The notes under the pieces: model-generated | Databases searched by the model: none | The model's input: only the letters and a program-made list of their open reading frames with translations | Told to the model about the DNA's origin: nothing | NCBI RefSeq assembly: GCF_000264455.2 | Contig: NC_017956.1 | Location: forward strand, 186,001 to 250,000 | Length of the DNA stretch: 64,000 nucleotides | Source: Tistrella mobilis KA081020-065 | GTDB taxonomy: Bacteria; Pseudomonadota; Alphaproteobacteria; Tistrellales; Tistrellaceae | Direction: 5' to 3' | Shown here: one piece after another, positions 29,201 through 35,903 of the stretch | How the letters are laid out: every line of letters begins with the position of its first letter | Numbering within the stretch: the stretch's first letter is position 1 | Made by a program: the position numbers and the translations under genes

Positions 29201-29246
29201 CATCATCTCCATATCTCAATGACTCATGAGATATGGAGATGATGAT
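29199..29246 (-). promoter_or_regulatory. 20-bp perfect inverted repeat over the arsR start
   Basis: Bases 29199-29218 and 29227-29246 are exact reverse complements with an 8-base spacer. The inner part reads ATATCTCA-N8-TGAGATAT, the form of an ArsR-family operator. One arm covers the ribosome site and the possible start codons, so the same sequence would fold into a hairpin in the mRNA. Confidence 0.8.
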
Positions 29247-29434
29247 CAAGCTGTGGCGGATCCGCCATCACGCTTTGATGACATATGCCTGCGGGGGCGG
29301 TGTTCCGTGACGGAGCTACCCTCCGGCGATCACGGGCCGTCCATGCACCCTTGGCTCATGATCCAGGTGGTTATCGTGCATACGACCCACCGTGTGGGCG
29401 AGCGGCGGCCCGGCGCCCGGTTTCAAGGCCCTCG

Positions 29435-30181
29435 TCAGACCAGCGTCACCTTGCCGGTTGCGATGTCGTAGACCCCGCCCACCGCCTTGACACGGGTGTC
29501 GGCGATGGCCTGGGACAGAACCGGGGTTGCATCTGCCAGTGTGCTGAGGGTGTGGCGGACATTGCCGATGGTTGCATCGGCCAGCAGGTCTGCGGCCGGG
29601 CGGCCGGTCGCGGAGGACAGGACCACCGGCTCGATGCCCGGGCGCATGGCATCGATCAGGCCGGGCAGATGGCCGGGCAGGATGGTGCCGTTGCGGATGA
29701 CGTCGATGGTGGCGGAAACCGCGCCGCAGCCGGAATGGCCCAGCACCATCACCAGCGGTACGCCCAGCACGGCCACGGCATATTCCAGGCTCGCGATGCC
29801 GTCGTCATTGGCGAAATTGCCGGCCAGGCGCACGACGAACACCTCTCCCGGCCCCTGGTCGAAAGCAAGTTCCGGGGCGATCCGGCTGTCGGCGCAGGAG
29901 ATGATCGCCGCAATCGGGTATTGCGCCCGGGCGCGGGCGTCGCGGCCGGCCATGGGGTCGCGCGCTTCCGGTTTGCCCTCGGCCCAGCGGGCATTGCCGG
30001 CCATCAGCCGGGCCAGCGCGGCATCGCCGGTGACCACCGGCCGGGGCAGCGGATCGGCGGCCCAGGACGGTGCAGTACCGCCGACGGCGAGTGTGGTTGC
30101 CCCGGCGCCCAGCAGCCCCAGAAAGCTGCGGCGGCCGATCCGGGGATGTGAGGAGAGGTGGGGGGATGACGGGTGCGGCAT
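29435..30181 (-). CDS. Beta-class carbonic anhydrase with Tat signal
   Basis: 248 residues. The N-terminus has a twin-arginine signal (GRRSFLGLLGAGATTLAVGG, cleavage probably after SWA, residue 41), so the enzyme is exported folded to the periplasm. Zinc ligands are the Cys and Asp-Arg dyad in ISCADSR and the His and Cys in GHSGCGAV. It hydrates CO2 to bicarbonate. Most bacterial beta-class enzymes are cytosolic, and periplasmic ones are usually alpha-class. It is divergent from the PqqD-like gene. Confidence 0.92.
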   Translation of the reverse strand: MPHPSSPHLSSHPRIGRRSFLGLLGAGATTLAVGGTAPSWAADPLPRPVVTGDAALARLMAGNARWAEGKPEARDPMAGRDARARAQYPIAAIISCADSRIAPELAFDQGPGEVFVVRLAGNFANDDGIASLEYAVAVLGVPLVMVLGHSGCGAVSATIDVIRNGTILPGHLPGLIDAMRPGIEPVVLSSATGRPAADLLADATIGNVRHTLSTLADATPVLSQAIADTRVKAVGGVYDIATGKVTLV

Positions 30182-30379
30182 CAGCGTCGCTCCTTTGCCC
30201 TATCATGGTTGTGCGAGACCGAAGGCAGAGTGCGGCCGGGGTGCATCCGGCATTTTTCCGGCGGCCGATGCACTTGATCATGGCGCTTTGTCGCGTCGTG
30301 CTCGATATATTTCCCCATCAGAGGTCGCCGATCGTTCACCGGCCGACCCGCAGCCGCAGACGCACCAGAGGACGTTCCG

Positions 30380-30661
30380 ATGCCGATCACGCCCGAGACC
30401 ACCGTCACCCGCAATGACGATCTGATGATCGCCGAAATCGACGGCGAGGTTGTGCTGATGCATGTCGACAAGGGCAATTATTACGGCCTGGACCAGATCG
30501 GCTCCGACATCTGGGAGCGGATGGCCGGGCCGGTCTCGGTGGCCGATCTTCATGCCGCCCTGGTCGCCGATTACGAGGGCGATGCCGAAGAGATCCGTGC
30601 CGATCTGATGGAGCTTCTGGAGCGGATGGCCGAGCACGATCTGGTGCGCGTCGCCGCCTGA
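30380..30661 (+). CDS. PqqD-like peptide-binding (RRE) protein
   Basis: 93 residues covering the whole PqqD fold: an N-terminal beta-hairpin part (DDLMIAEIDGEVVLMHVDKGNYYGLDQIGSDIWERM), then three helices (VADLHAALVADYEG, EIRADLMELLERM). PqqD-like proteins are RiPP recognition elements that bind leader peptides and present them to a modifying enzyme. The sequence N-Y-Y-G-L-x-x-I-G-x-x-I-W is the strongest family signature. No pqqA, pqqE or radical SAM gene is near, so it is not PQQ synthesis. A GNAT gene follows after about 125 bases. The 55-aa peptide gene at 31830 is a candidate partner by inference. Confidence 0.88.
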   Translation: MPITPETTVTRNDDLMIAEIDGEVVLMHVDKGNYYGLDQIGSDIWERMAGPVSVADLHAALVADYEGDAEEIRADLMELLERMAEHDLVRVAA

Positions 30662-30786
30662 GTGGTCTCAGTCCGCCCCGCCGCGGGCGCAACTTCGCCT
30701 GGACGCAGACGACCGCTGCGTGGGATGGTTTGACGGCGTGGCCATGATGCATGGCCTCTCTCATCCCATCCGCCAGGCAGTGCCTC

Positions 30787-31368
30787 ATGTCCGAAACCAT
30801 GCCCGCCCCCGACCTCAGTTTCGAGATGCCGCCGGCGCTTGCAGCCCAAGGCTTCGCCGTCCGGCCGCGCACGCCCCAGGACACCGACTTCCTGCGCGAG
30901 CTGTACATCTCGTTCCGTTGGGCGGAACTCGAGGCCGCCGGCTGGCCCGAGGCCACGCGGCGCAGTTTCCTGGCCGATCAGTTCCGGCTGCAGGACAACC
31001 ACTACACCACCCATTACACCACCACCGCCTTCCTGATCATCACGAAGGACGGTGCGCCGGTCGGCCGGTTGTATATCGACCGGGGGGGCGCGCCCGAGAT
31101 CCGGCTGGTGGACATCATCCTGGTGCCGGCCCTCACCGGCCAGGGCATCGGCTCCGCCATCATCCGCGTGCTGCTGGACGAAGCCGCGCGCACCGGCCGC
31201 TATATCGGGCTGCACGTGGAAAGCTACAACCCGGCCCGGCGGCTGTATCAGCGGCTCGGCTTCGTCGATCGCCGGCTGGAAGGCCCCTATTTCTATATGA
31301 GCTGGGGGGATTATCCCACCGATGCCGAGACGGTCGCCGGAGAGAGGGCTCAGCTGAACACGATCTGA
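30787..31368 (+). CDS. GNAT-family N-acetyltransferase
   Basis: 193 residues. The acetyl-CoA binding motif A is VDIILVPALTGQGIGSAII (Q/R-x-x-G-x-G/A form), followed by HVESYNPARRLYQRLGF, a normal GNAT C-terminal motif. It acetylates an unknown amine, either a small molecule or a protein N-terminus. The ATG at 30787 (MSETMPAPD) is chosen; 30751 and 30799 are alternatives. Its 3' end overlaps the convergent DUF6916-like gene by 19 bases. It lies between the PqqD-like protein and the tail-collar proteins, where GNATs are, from memory, common neighbours. Confidence 0.88.
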   Translation: MSETMPAPDLSFEMPPALAAQGFAVRPRTPQDTDFLRELYISFRWAELEAAGWPEATRRSFLADQFRLQDNHYTTHYTTTAFLIITKDGAPVGRLYIDRGGAPEIRLVDIILVPALTGQGIGSAIIRVLLDEAARTGRYIGLHVESYNPARRLYQRLGFVDRRLEGPYFYMSWGDYPTDAETVAGERAQLNTI

Positions 31369-31661
31369 TACCGCACCGTCCCGTCGGGATTGCGGCCGAT
31401 CGGCACCATGAACAGGCGCATCTGGCCCATGGTTTCGTGCGACAGCAGAACCTCCTGACCGTCGATGGCGATATCCGTCCGGCTGCCGTCCAGAAACAGG
31501 CTGAACCGTTCCCGAGCGAAGCTCGGCAACGGAGGCTTACGGGTCACGCTTTTAAGCGTGAGTCGTTCGATCAGAACCCCTGCTTCGCCCGAGGGGATGT
31601 CGAAGGGGTGGGCGGCAGCGGCTTCGAATTCGTCGGCGGTAAGATCCATGAGGGATCGCAT
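31350..31661 (-). CDS. DUF6916-like protein
   Basis: 103 residues, all soluble. The pattern LTADEFEAAAAHPFDI, then FSLFLDG, and the end MRLFMVPIGRNPDGTVRYQIVF match the small all-beta family I know as DUF6916, whose members sit beside phage-tail-collar (MdpB-like) genes. No catalytic residue is evident. The start at 31661 has AGGA six bases upstream. It is convergent with the GNAT and divergent from the 55-aa peptide gene. The family name is from memory and was not searched. Confidence 0.8.
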   Translation of the reverse strand: MRSLMDLTADEFEAAAAHPFDIPSGEAGVLIERLTLKSVTRKPPLPSFARERFSLFLDGSRTDIAIDGQEVLLSHETMGQMRLFMVPIGRNPDGTVRYQIVFS

Positions 31662-31829
31662 GATTGTTCCTTCATGTGCGCTTTTTGGGCTGTTTTATCG
31701 ACAATTCGTCAGATATTATCGCCCAGGTGTAGTATAGTACACGATGCGGCGTCCGGAAGCCGTTCTTGTTGGCTTACCGGTTGCGCTTCTGGTTCTCTCA
31801 TGTAGTGATGCAAGCGTACGGGGTGCCCT

Positions 31830-31997
31830 ATGGAAGAAAATCGTAGCGAATTCTGCCGTGTTAGTGGCACGCCCGCTGATGCGGAGAGTGTGTGCGCAAC
31901 TTGGCGGAAGCCTGTTTTGGTTGTCGAAGGGACGGGGACGATCACTTTGGGTAATTTCTATGTGACAAATACTGACGGTGATTATAGTAACTCCTGA
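31830..31997 (+). CDS. 55-aa precursor-like peptide with W-x-x-P-x-L motif
   Basis: An ATG at 31830 with GGGG six bases upstream opens 55 codons ending in TGA at 31997. The peptide is acidic and soluble. Trp25, Pro28 and Leu30 form W-R-K-P-V-L. A Thr lies nine residues after the Leu (T39), followed by a Gly (G41) and a Thr/Gly/Asn/Tyr-rich end (GNFYVTNTDGDYSNS). W/Y-x-x-P-x-L is a leader motif bound by PqqD-like proteins in lasso-type peptides, and a PqqD-like gene lies 1.2 kb away. A strong terminator 59 bases downstream supports a real monocistronic gene. Product and modification are not known; this is not a database match. Confidence 0.6.
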   Translation: MEENRSEFCRVSGTPADAESVCATWRKPVLVVEGTGTITLGNFYVTNTDGDYSNS

Positions 31998-32055
31998 GGC
32001 TCATGCCCTTTTGGAGGCGTAAAGAACATTTGAACGGCGTTGCATTTACTTCGAG

Positions 32056-32085
32056 GCTCGCGCTCTCTGGAGCGCGGGCGTTTTT
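32056..32085 (+). terminator. Terminator of the 55-aa peptide gene
   Basis: A 10- to 11-bp stem with G-U pairs (32056-32066 with 32069-32079) and a short loop, then GTTTTT. It ends transcription of the small gene before the tail-collar genes. Confidence 0.85.
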
Positions 32086-32297
32086 CTATGTTTGCGAATA
32101 AGACGCAATGCGAGCCCATTTAATATTTTGTGGGCACTTAATTTGTTTGCGTCTGTTAGTTGAGCGTTCTTTAATCTATCGGTGTGGCAGCCGGTTGCAT
32201 GCAAAAGCGACACGCCCTGGTGTCTGCTGGGGGTTCGAAGGTTGCATTCATTCTACGGCCCACAATGTTTGTTTGATCCCCGCGAGGATGACGGACG
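32086..32297. other. AT-richer spacer before the tail-collar genes
   Basis: No gene is supported. The stretch is clearly poorer in G and C than the backbone, with TTTAATATTTTG and TTCTTTAATC, and should hold the promoter of the three collar genes. A 5-bp repeat, GCCCA at 32113 and TGGGC at 32131, could form a small hairpin. No good -35/-10 pair was found. Confidence 0.45.
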
Positions 32298-32855
32298 ATG
32301 GATCCTTTCATTGGAGAAATCCGCATCTTTCCGTTCGGTTTTGCGCCGACCGGTTGGTTGCCCTGTGAAGGCCAGGAACTGCAGGTAAGCCAGAATCAGG
32401 CGCTTGCCGCTCTGCTCGGAAACACCTATGGCGGCAACTGGCCAACCACGTTCAAGTTGCCGGATCTGCGCGGTCGCGCTCCTCTGGGGCAGGGCCAGCA
32501 CAATGGCTTCTCCTACAGCATGGGGAATGCCATCGGCAGCCAGACCGTAACGCTGACGGTCGGCCAACTGCCCCAGCATACCCATACGATGTCCGCCTTG
32601 AGCACCGAGGGCACGCTGCCCCTGCCGACGACGTCCACGGGCATCACCACACTGCTCGCCAACTCACGTGAATCGGGCTCCCAGCCGGATGGGCCTGAGA
32701 TTTATCTTACGCCGCCTCCGACGGCGACTTTGACGCCGCTCCGTCCCGAGGCGGTGTCCTCCACCGGTGGCGGCCAGGCGCATCCTAACGAGCAGCCCAG
32801 TCTCGCGGTGTACTACTGCATCGCGACCACCGGGCTGTGGCCGCCGCGGTCCTGA
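32298..32855 (+). CDS. Tail-collar domain protein 1 (MdpB-like)
   Basis: 185 residues. It begins with FIGEIRIFPFGFAPTGW, then CEGQELQVSQNQALAALLGNTYGG, then FKLPDLRGRAPLGQG, the phage tail collar domain (PF07484) as in microcystin-dependent protein MdpB. The conserved P-x-H-x-H (PQHTHT) follows the VTLTVGQ strand, and the end HPNEQPSLAVYYCI matches its two neighbours. There is no signal peptide. In phages the domain caps tail fibres; in bacteria the role of these short proteins is unclear. No capsid, tail-tube or sheath gene is near, so this is not a phage module. Confidence 0.92.
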   Translation: MDPFIGEIRIFPFGFAPTGWLPCEGQELQVSQNQALAALLGNTYGGNWPTTFKLPDLRGRAPLGQGQHNGFSYSMGNAIGSQTVTLTVGQLPQHTHTMSALSTEGTLPLPTTSTGITTLLANSRESGSQPDGPEIYLTPPPTATLTPLRPEAVSSTGGGQAHPNEQPSLAVYYCIATTGLWPPRS

Positions 32856-32945
32856 ACCCGACCATCATCTCTGCGGCCGGGCATGCAATCACCGGATCGG
32901 TGTGCACAACCGGTTGATAGATCTTCATCGACAGGATGAGACATC

Positions 32946-33497
32946 ATGGACGGATTTCTGGGCGAAATCAGGATGTTCGCCGGCAATTACGCGCCGGAAG
33001 ACTGGGCGATCTGCAACGGCGCGCTGCTGCCGATCGTGGGTAATGAGGCACTGTACTCGCTGCTCGGCGTCAAGTACGGCGGCGACGCGGTGACCAACTT
33101 TGCGTTGCCGGATCTGCGCGGCCGGATGGCGGTGCATGCCGGACAGGGGCCGGGCATGCCGTTTCCGCATCCGCTGGCGCAGCAATTCGGCAGCGAGACG
33201 GTGACGCTGACCGAGGCGATGATGCCGGCGCACAGCCATAGCTGGCAGACCTATCCGCAGCCCTCGGCCACCGAGGCGCCCCAGGCGCAGATGCTGGGCA
33301 CCAATGTGCCGACCAGCACGGCGCCGACTTTTGCTGGTATCTACAGGACCACGGCGCCGACGTCGACCAATGTCGGACCGATGGCGTCTCAAGTGATCGG
33401 GTCGACCGGGCTCGGCGGCGCGCATGCCAATATTATGCCGGGGCTGGTGATCAGCTTCATCATTGCCCTGAAGGGCAATTACCCGACCCGTCCGTGA
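32946..33497 (+). CDS. Tail-collar domain protein 2 (MdpB-like)
   Basis: 183 residues, paralogous to its neighbours: FLGEIRMFAGNYAPEDW, CNGALLPIVGNEALYSLLGVKYGG, FALPDLRGRMAVHAGQG, VTLTEAMMPAHSHSW, then HANIMPGLVISFIIALKG. The last strand lacks the Cys and Gln-Pro of the other two, so it has diverged most at the C-terminus. It starts 90 bases after gene 1, and the third follows after 13 bases; the three are probably cotranscribed and may form a mixed trimer. Confidence 0.92.
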   Translation: MDGFLGEIRMFAGNYAPEDWAICNGALLPIVGNEALYSLLGVKYGGDAVTNFALPDLRGRMAVHAGQGPGMPFPHPLAQQFGSETVTLTEAMMPAHSHSWQTYPQPSATEAPQAQMLGTNVPTSTAPTFAGIYRTTAPTSTNVGPMASQVIGSTGLGGAHANIMPGLVISFIIALKGNYPTRP

Positions 33498-33510
33498 GGA
33501 GAAGGCGATC

Positions 33511-34071
33511 ATGGCAGATCCGTTTTACGGTGAAATCCGCGCATTCACGTTCGCCTTCGCGCCGGCAAACTGGGCGTATTGTGCCGGTCAGGAGGTTCAG
33601 ATCCAGCAGTATCAGGCCCTGGCGGCTGTGATCGGTACCATGTATGGCGGCAATCTCAGTCAGAACAAGATCAACCTGCCCAATCTGCAGGGCCAGGTGG
33701 CGGTCGGGTCGGGAACCGGTGTCGGGTTGACGCCACGCACCGTCGCGCAGCAGATCGGGACCGAGACCGTGACCTTGTCGATCTCACAGATCCCGCCCCA
33801 CACTCACACAGCCCAGGCACTCAACGAAACCGCCACAAGTGATCAGACACTGACCCCGTCAGCCACGGCAATGCTCGGGCGTACCGCGAATGCTGCCCCC
33901 TATGCCCAGTATCCAAACCCGCTGCCGTCGCCCTCGCCGGTAGTGATGATGGATGTGCGCAGCCTGACCCAGGTCGGCAGCTATCAGGCGCATGAAAACC
34001 GGCAGCCGGCGCTGACGCTGAATTTCTGCATCTGCGTGTATGACGGGTTCTTCCCGGTCCGGCCGTCCTGA
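33511..34071 (+). CDS. Tail-collar domain protein 3 (MdpB-like)
   Basis: 186 residues: FYGEIRAFTFAFAPANW, CAGQEVQIQQYQALAAVIGTMYGG, INLPNLQGQVAVGSG (the family Asp-Leu-Arg-Gly-Arg is here Asn-Leu-Gln-Gly-Gln), VTLSISQIPPHTHTAQ and HENRQPALTLNFCICVYDG. It has the same fold, with the basic DLRGR site replaced, which may separate its binding from the other two. It ends the three-gene run, followed by a hairpin at 34093. Confidence 0.92.
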   Translation: MADPFYGEIRAFTFAFAPANWAYCAGQEVQIQQYQALAAVIGTMYGGNLSQNKINLPNLQGQVAVGSGTGVGLTPRTVAQQIGTETVTLSISQIPPHTHTAQALNETATSDQTLTPSATAMLGRTANAAPYAQYPNPLPSPSPVVMMDVRSLTQVGSYQAHENRQPALTLNFCICVYDGFFPVRPS

Positions 34072-34092
34072 CCGGGGACGCTTTCAACATCC

Positions 34093-34130
34093 TCAGGGGC
34101 CGGGGGCGGCAGGCCGTCTCCGGCCCCTGA
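34093..34130 (+). terminator. Hairpin after the tail-collar genes
   Basis: A perfect 11-bp stem (34093-34103 with 34120-34130) follows the third collar gene. There is no T-run, so termination is likely but not certain. Confidence 0.6.
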
Positions 34131-34280
34131 TGCGTTGCGGCCGTGACAATCGCCACGTCAGCCGGGCCCTGTGGATCTGCGGTCTTGCCGCGCGATGTCG
34201 TCCCGCGACATGTTGAAGAGGCTGCGGCCCCGGTGGCCGCACCTCCGGCATGACCGAATGACGACAAAGAGGGCGAGATC

Positions 34281-34988
34281 ATGTCCGACGCCACCTCCCG
34301 ATCCGGCCCCGGCGGCGCGAAGCCGAAGGGGGCCCTGGTCTGGGATCTGCCGACCCGCCTGTTCCACTGGCTGCTGGCCGCAGCCGTGATCGGGGCCTGG
34401 GCGACGGGTGAGGGGCCGCGCCAGGTTCATGTCTGGTGCGGCTATGCGATCATCGTGCTGATCGTCTTCCGCCTGATCTGGGGGGTGATCGGCGGTCGCC
34501 ATGCCCGGTTCACCGATTTCGTGCGCGGGCCGAAGGCCGTGGCGCTGCATCTGCGCGAGCTGCGCGATGCGAAGACGGCGCCGCCCGAGGCCGGGCACAA
34601 TGCCGCCGGCGGCTGGATGGTGCTGCTGCTGCTGGGGTTGATCGGCCTGCAGGTGACGCTAGGCCTGTTCACCGACGACGACATCCTGTTCGTGGGCCCG
34701 CTGGGAGAACTGGTGTCCTATGACACCCGCCTGCAGATCACCGCGATCCACACGGTGCTGGGCAATATCCTGCCCTGGGTGATCGGCGTCCATGTCGCGG
34801 CGGTGCTGCTCTACTGGATCGCCCGCCGCCAGAACCTGATCCGGCCGATGATCACCGGCTACAAGCCCTGGGTGTCGCCGGTGGAGGTGAAGCCGCTGCC
34901 GCCGCGGGCGGGCTCCCTGCCACGCGCCGTCCTTGCCCTTGCGGTCGGGATCGCCGTCGTGGTGGCGATCATGGTCTGGGGCGGCTAG
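34281..34988 (+). CDS. Cytochrome b561-type membrane protein
   Basis: 235 residues with four to five helices. It starts WDLPTRLFHWLLAAAV, the first heme-ligand helix (His in FHW), then HVWCGYAIIVLIVFRLIWG, and later AIHTVLGNILPWVIGVHVAAVLLYW with the second ligand pair. This is the cytochrome b561/NiFe-hydrogenase b-type family, which passes electrons across the inner membrane. GAGGGCGAGATC before the ATG is a good ribosome site. The convergent gene at 35068 encodes a periplasmic c-type cytochrome and may be its partner, a common pairing. Confidence 0.92.
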   Translation: MSDATSRSGPGGAKPKGALVWDLPTRLFHWLLAAAVIGAWATGEGPRQVHVWCGYAIIVLIVFRLIWGVIGGRHARFTDFVRGPKAVALHLRELRDAKTAPPEAGHNAAGGWMVLLLLGLIGLQVTLGLFTDDDILFVGPLGELVSYDTRLQITAIHTVLGNILPWVIGVHVAAVLLYWIARRQNLIRPMITGYKPWVSPVEVKPLPPRAGSLPRAVLALAVGIAVVVAIMVWGG

Positions 34989-35013
34989 CGGGCCGCCGTA
35001 GTCTGCCGACAGC

Positions 35014-35047
35014 GAAACGGCGACACCTCGGGGTGTCGCCGTTTCTT
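35014..35047. terminator. Shared terminator between convergent cytochrome genes
   Basis: A perfect 14-bp stem (35014-35027 with 35032-35045) with a 4-base loop. On the plus strand TTCTTC-like sequence follows. It lies between the two stops and can serve both. Confidence 0.8.
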
Positions 35048-35067
35048 CTCTGTCAGGTAGATGCGGT

Positions 35068-35508
35068 TTACTTCCCGCGATAATCGTTGTGGCAGGCGCC
35101 GCAAGCCTTGCCGACATCACCGAAGGCGGCCGCAACGGCGTCCATGTCGCCCGACCGGCCGGTATCGGCCAGTTCCTGGGCGGCCTGGCGGAAATTGCTG
35201 GCGGCCGCTTCGAAGCCCGCACGATCCGTCCAGATGCTGGCGAGCGCCTTGGTGTCGCCGCTGTCCGATCCGGCCGGGAACAGGGTCGGGATACGTTCGG
35301 CATAGGCCACCATCGCCTCGGCCGGGGCGATCACGGCATCGGCCGGGCCGCCGCCCTCGACCGCTGCCTTCACGGTCCCCAGCTGTTTGCGCATGGTCTG
35401 GAAGCCGTCCTGGCGTTCCTTGATCACATCGGACTGGGCGTAGGCCACGCCGGCCGCGATGGTGACGGTCAGGGCGCAGGCCGCGCCGATCCTGGTCAAC
35501 AAGGTCAT
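35068..35508 (-). CDS. Periplasmic cytochrome c' / c556
   Basis: 146 residues with an N-terminal signal peptide (residues 1-24, ending AYAQ) and one heme motif, CGACH, six residues before the end. A C-terminal CxxCH on a four-helix bundle is the class II cytochrome c arrangement (c'/c556). The protein is periplasmic. It could take electrons from the b561-like protein encoded convergently at 34281, or bind NO or CO, as c' proteins do. Confidence 0.93.
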   Translation of the reverse strand: MTLLTRIGAACALTVTIAAGVAYAQSDVIKERQDGFQTMRKQLGTVKAAVEGGGPADAVIAPAEAMVAYAERIPTLFPAGSDSGDTKALASIWTDRAGFEAAASNFRQAAQELADTGRSGDMDAVAAAFGDVGKACGACHNDYRGK

Positions 35509-35903
35509 CTGTCTCGTCCTCGTGGAGGCGTCATCGCCTTCGTGGGCCGGCCGACTGTCTGGTGGCCATGCCGTGAACTACGGTGGTGATCCCGCGACGG
35601 ATCACGGAACGCACACAGTCTAGCCCGTCGCCGTGACTTTTCCCGTGCGGAAGACCACAAGATCGATCTTTCGCAGCAGGCTGCGGCATTGCGTCGCAGA
35701 TGATGCCATCAGGTCTAGGCTTTGGCACAGATCAAGGCGGGTTCATGGTGCAAGACCTAGTCTTGCAGCCGCCGGACGGGGTCCGGCAGCCGGGATGCCG
35801 TACCCAGGTCCGCAAAGGGGCAGGCATCGACCGGTTGTCTTCACAAAAAGAAGCACCGGCTCGTCCCCCGCAGCCGGTCATGAAGATCGGGAAGGCACAT
35901 CCT
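35509..35903. other. Spacer between the cytochrome c' gene and the broken chemoreceptor
   Basis: About 395 bases without a gene. It must carry the divergent promoters. I see a 12-base palindrome, AAGATCGATCTT, at 35659-35670, followed by a small inverted repeat CGCAG/CTGCG at 35672-35685; these are possible regulator sites. No riboswitch or small peptide gene is evident. Confidence 0.5.

Noticed and set aside
30380-30661. PQQ biosynthesis
   Set aside because: Only a PqqD-like gene is present. pqqA, pqqB, pqqC and pqqE are absent from the neighbourhood.
31709-31965. Frames of 73-78 codons on both strands over the micropeptide region
   Set aside because: They have no ribosome site or family resemblance; the 55-codon frame at 31830 has both a ribosome site and a terminator.
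27436-32297. Genomic island integrated at tRNA-Ser
   Set aside because: No integrase gene and no direct repeat of the tRNA 3' end was found in the window. The low-GC pocket is local and does not begin at the tRNA.
32298-34071. Prophage remnant
   Set aside because: Only short collar-domain proteins are present. There is no baseplate, tube, terminase, portal, lysis or integrase gene. The three paralogous short genes fit the bacterial MdpB-like group.
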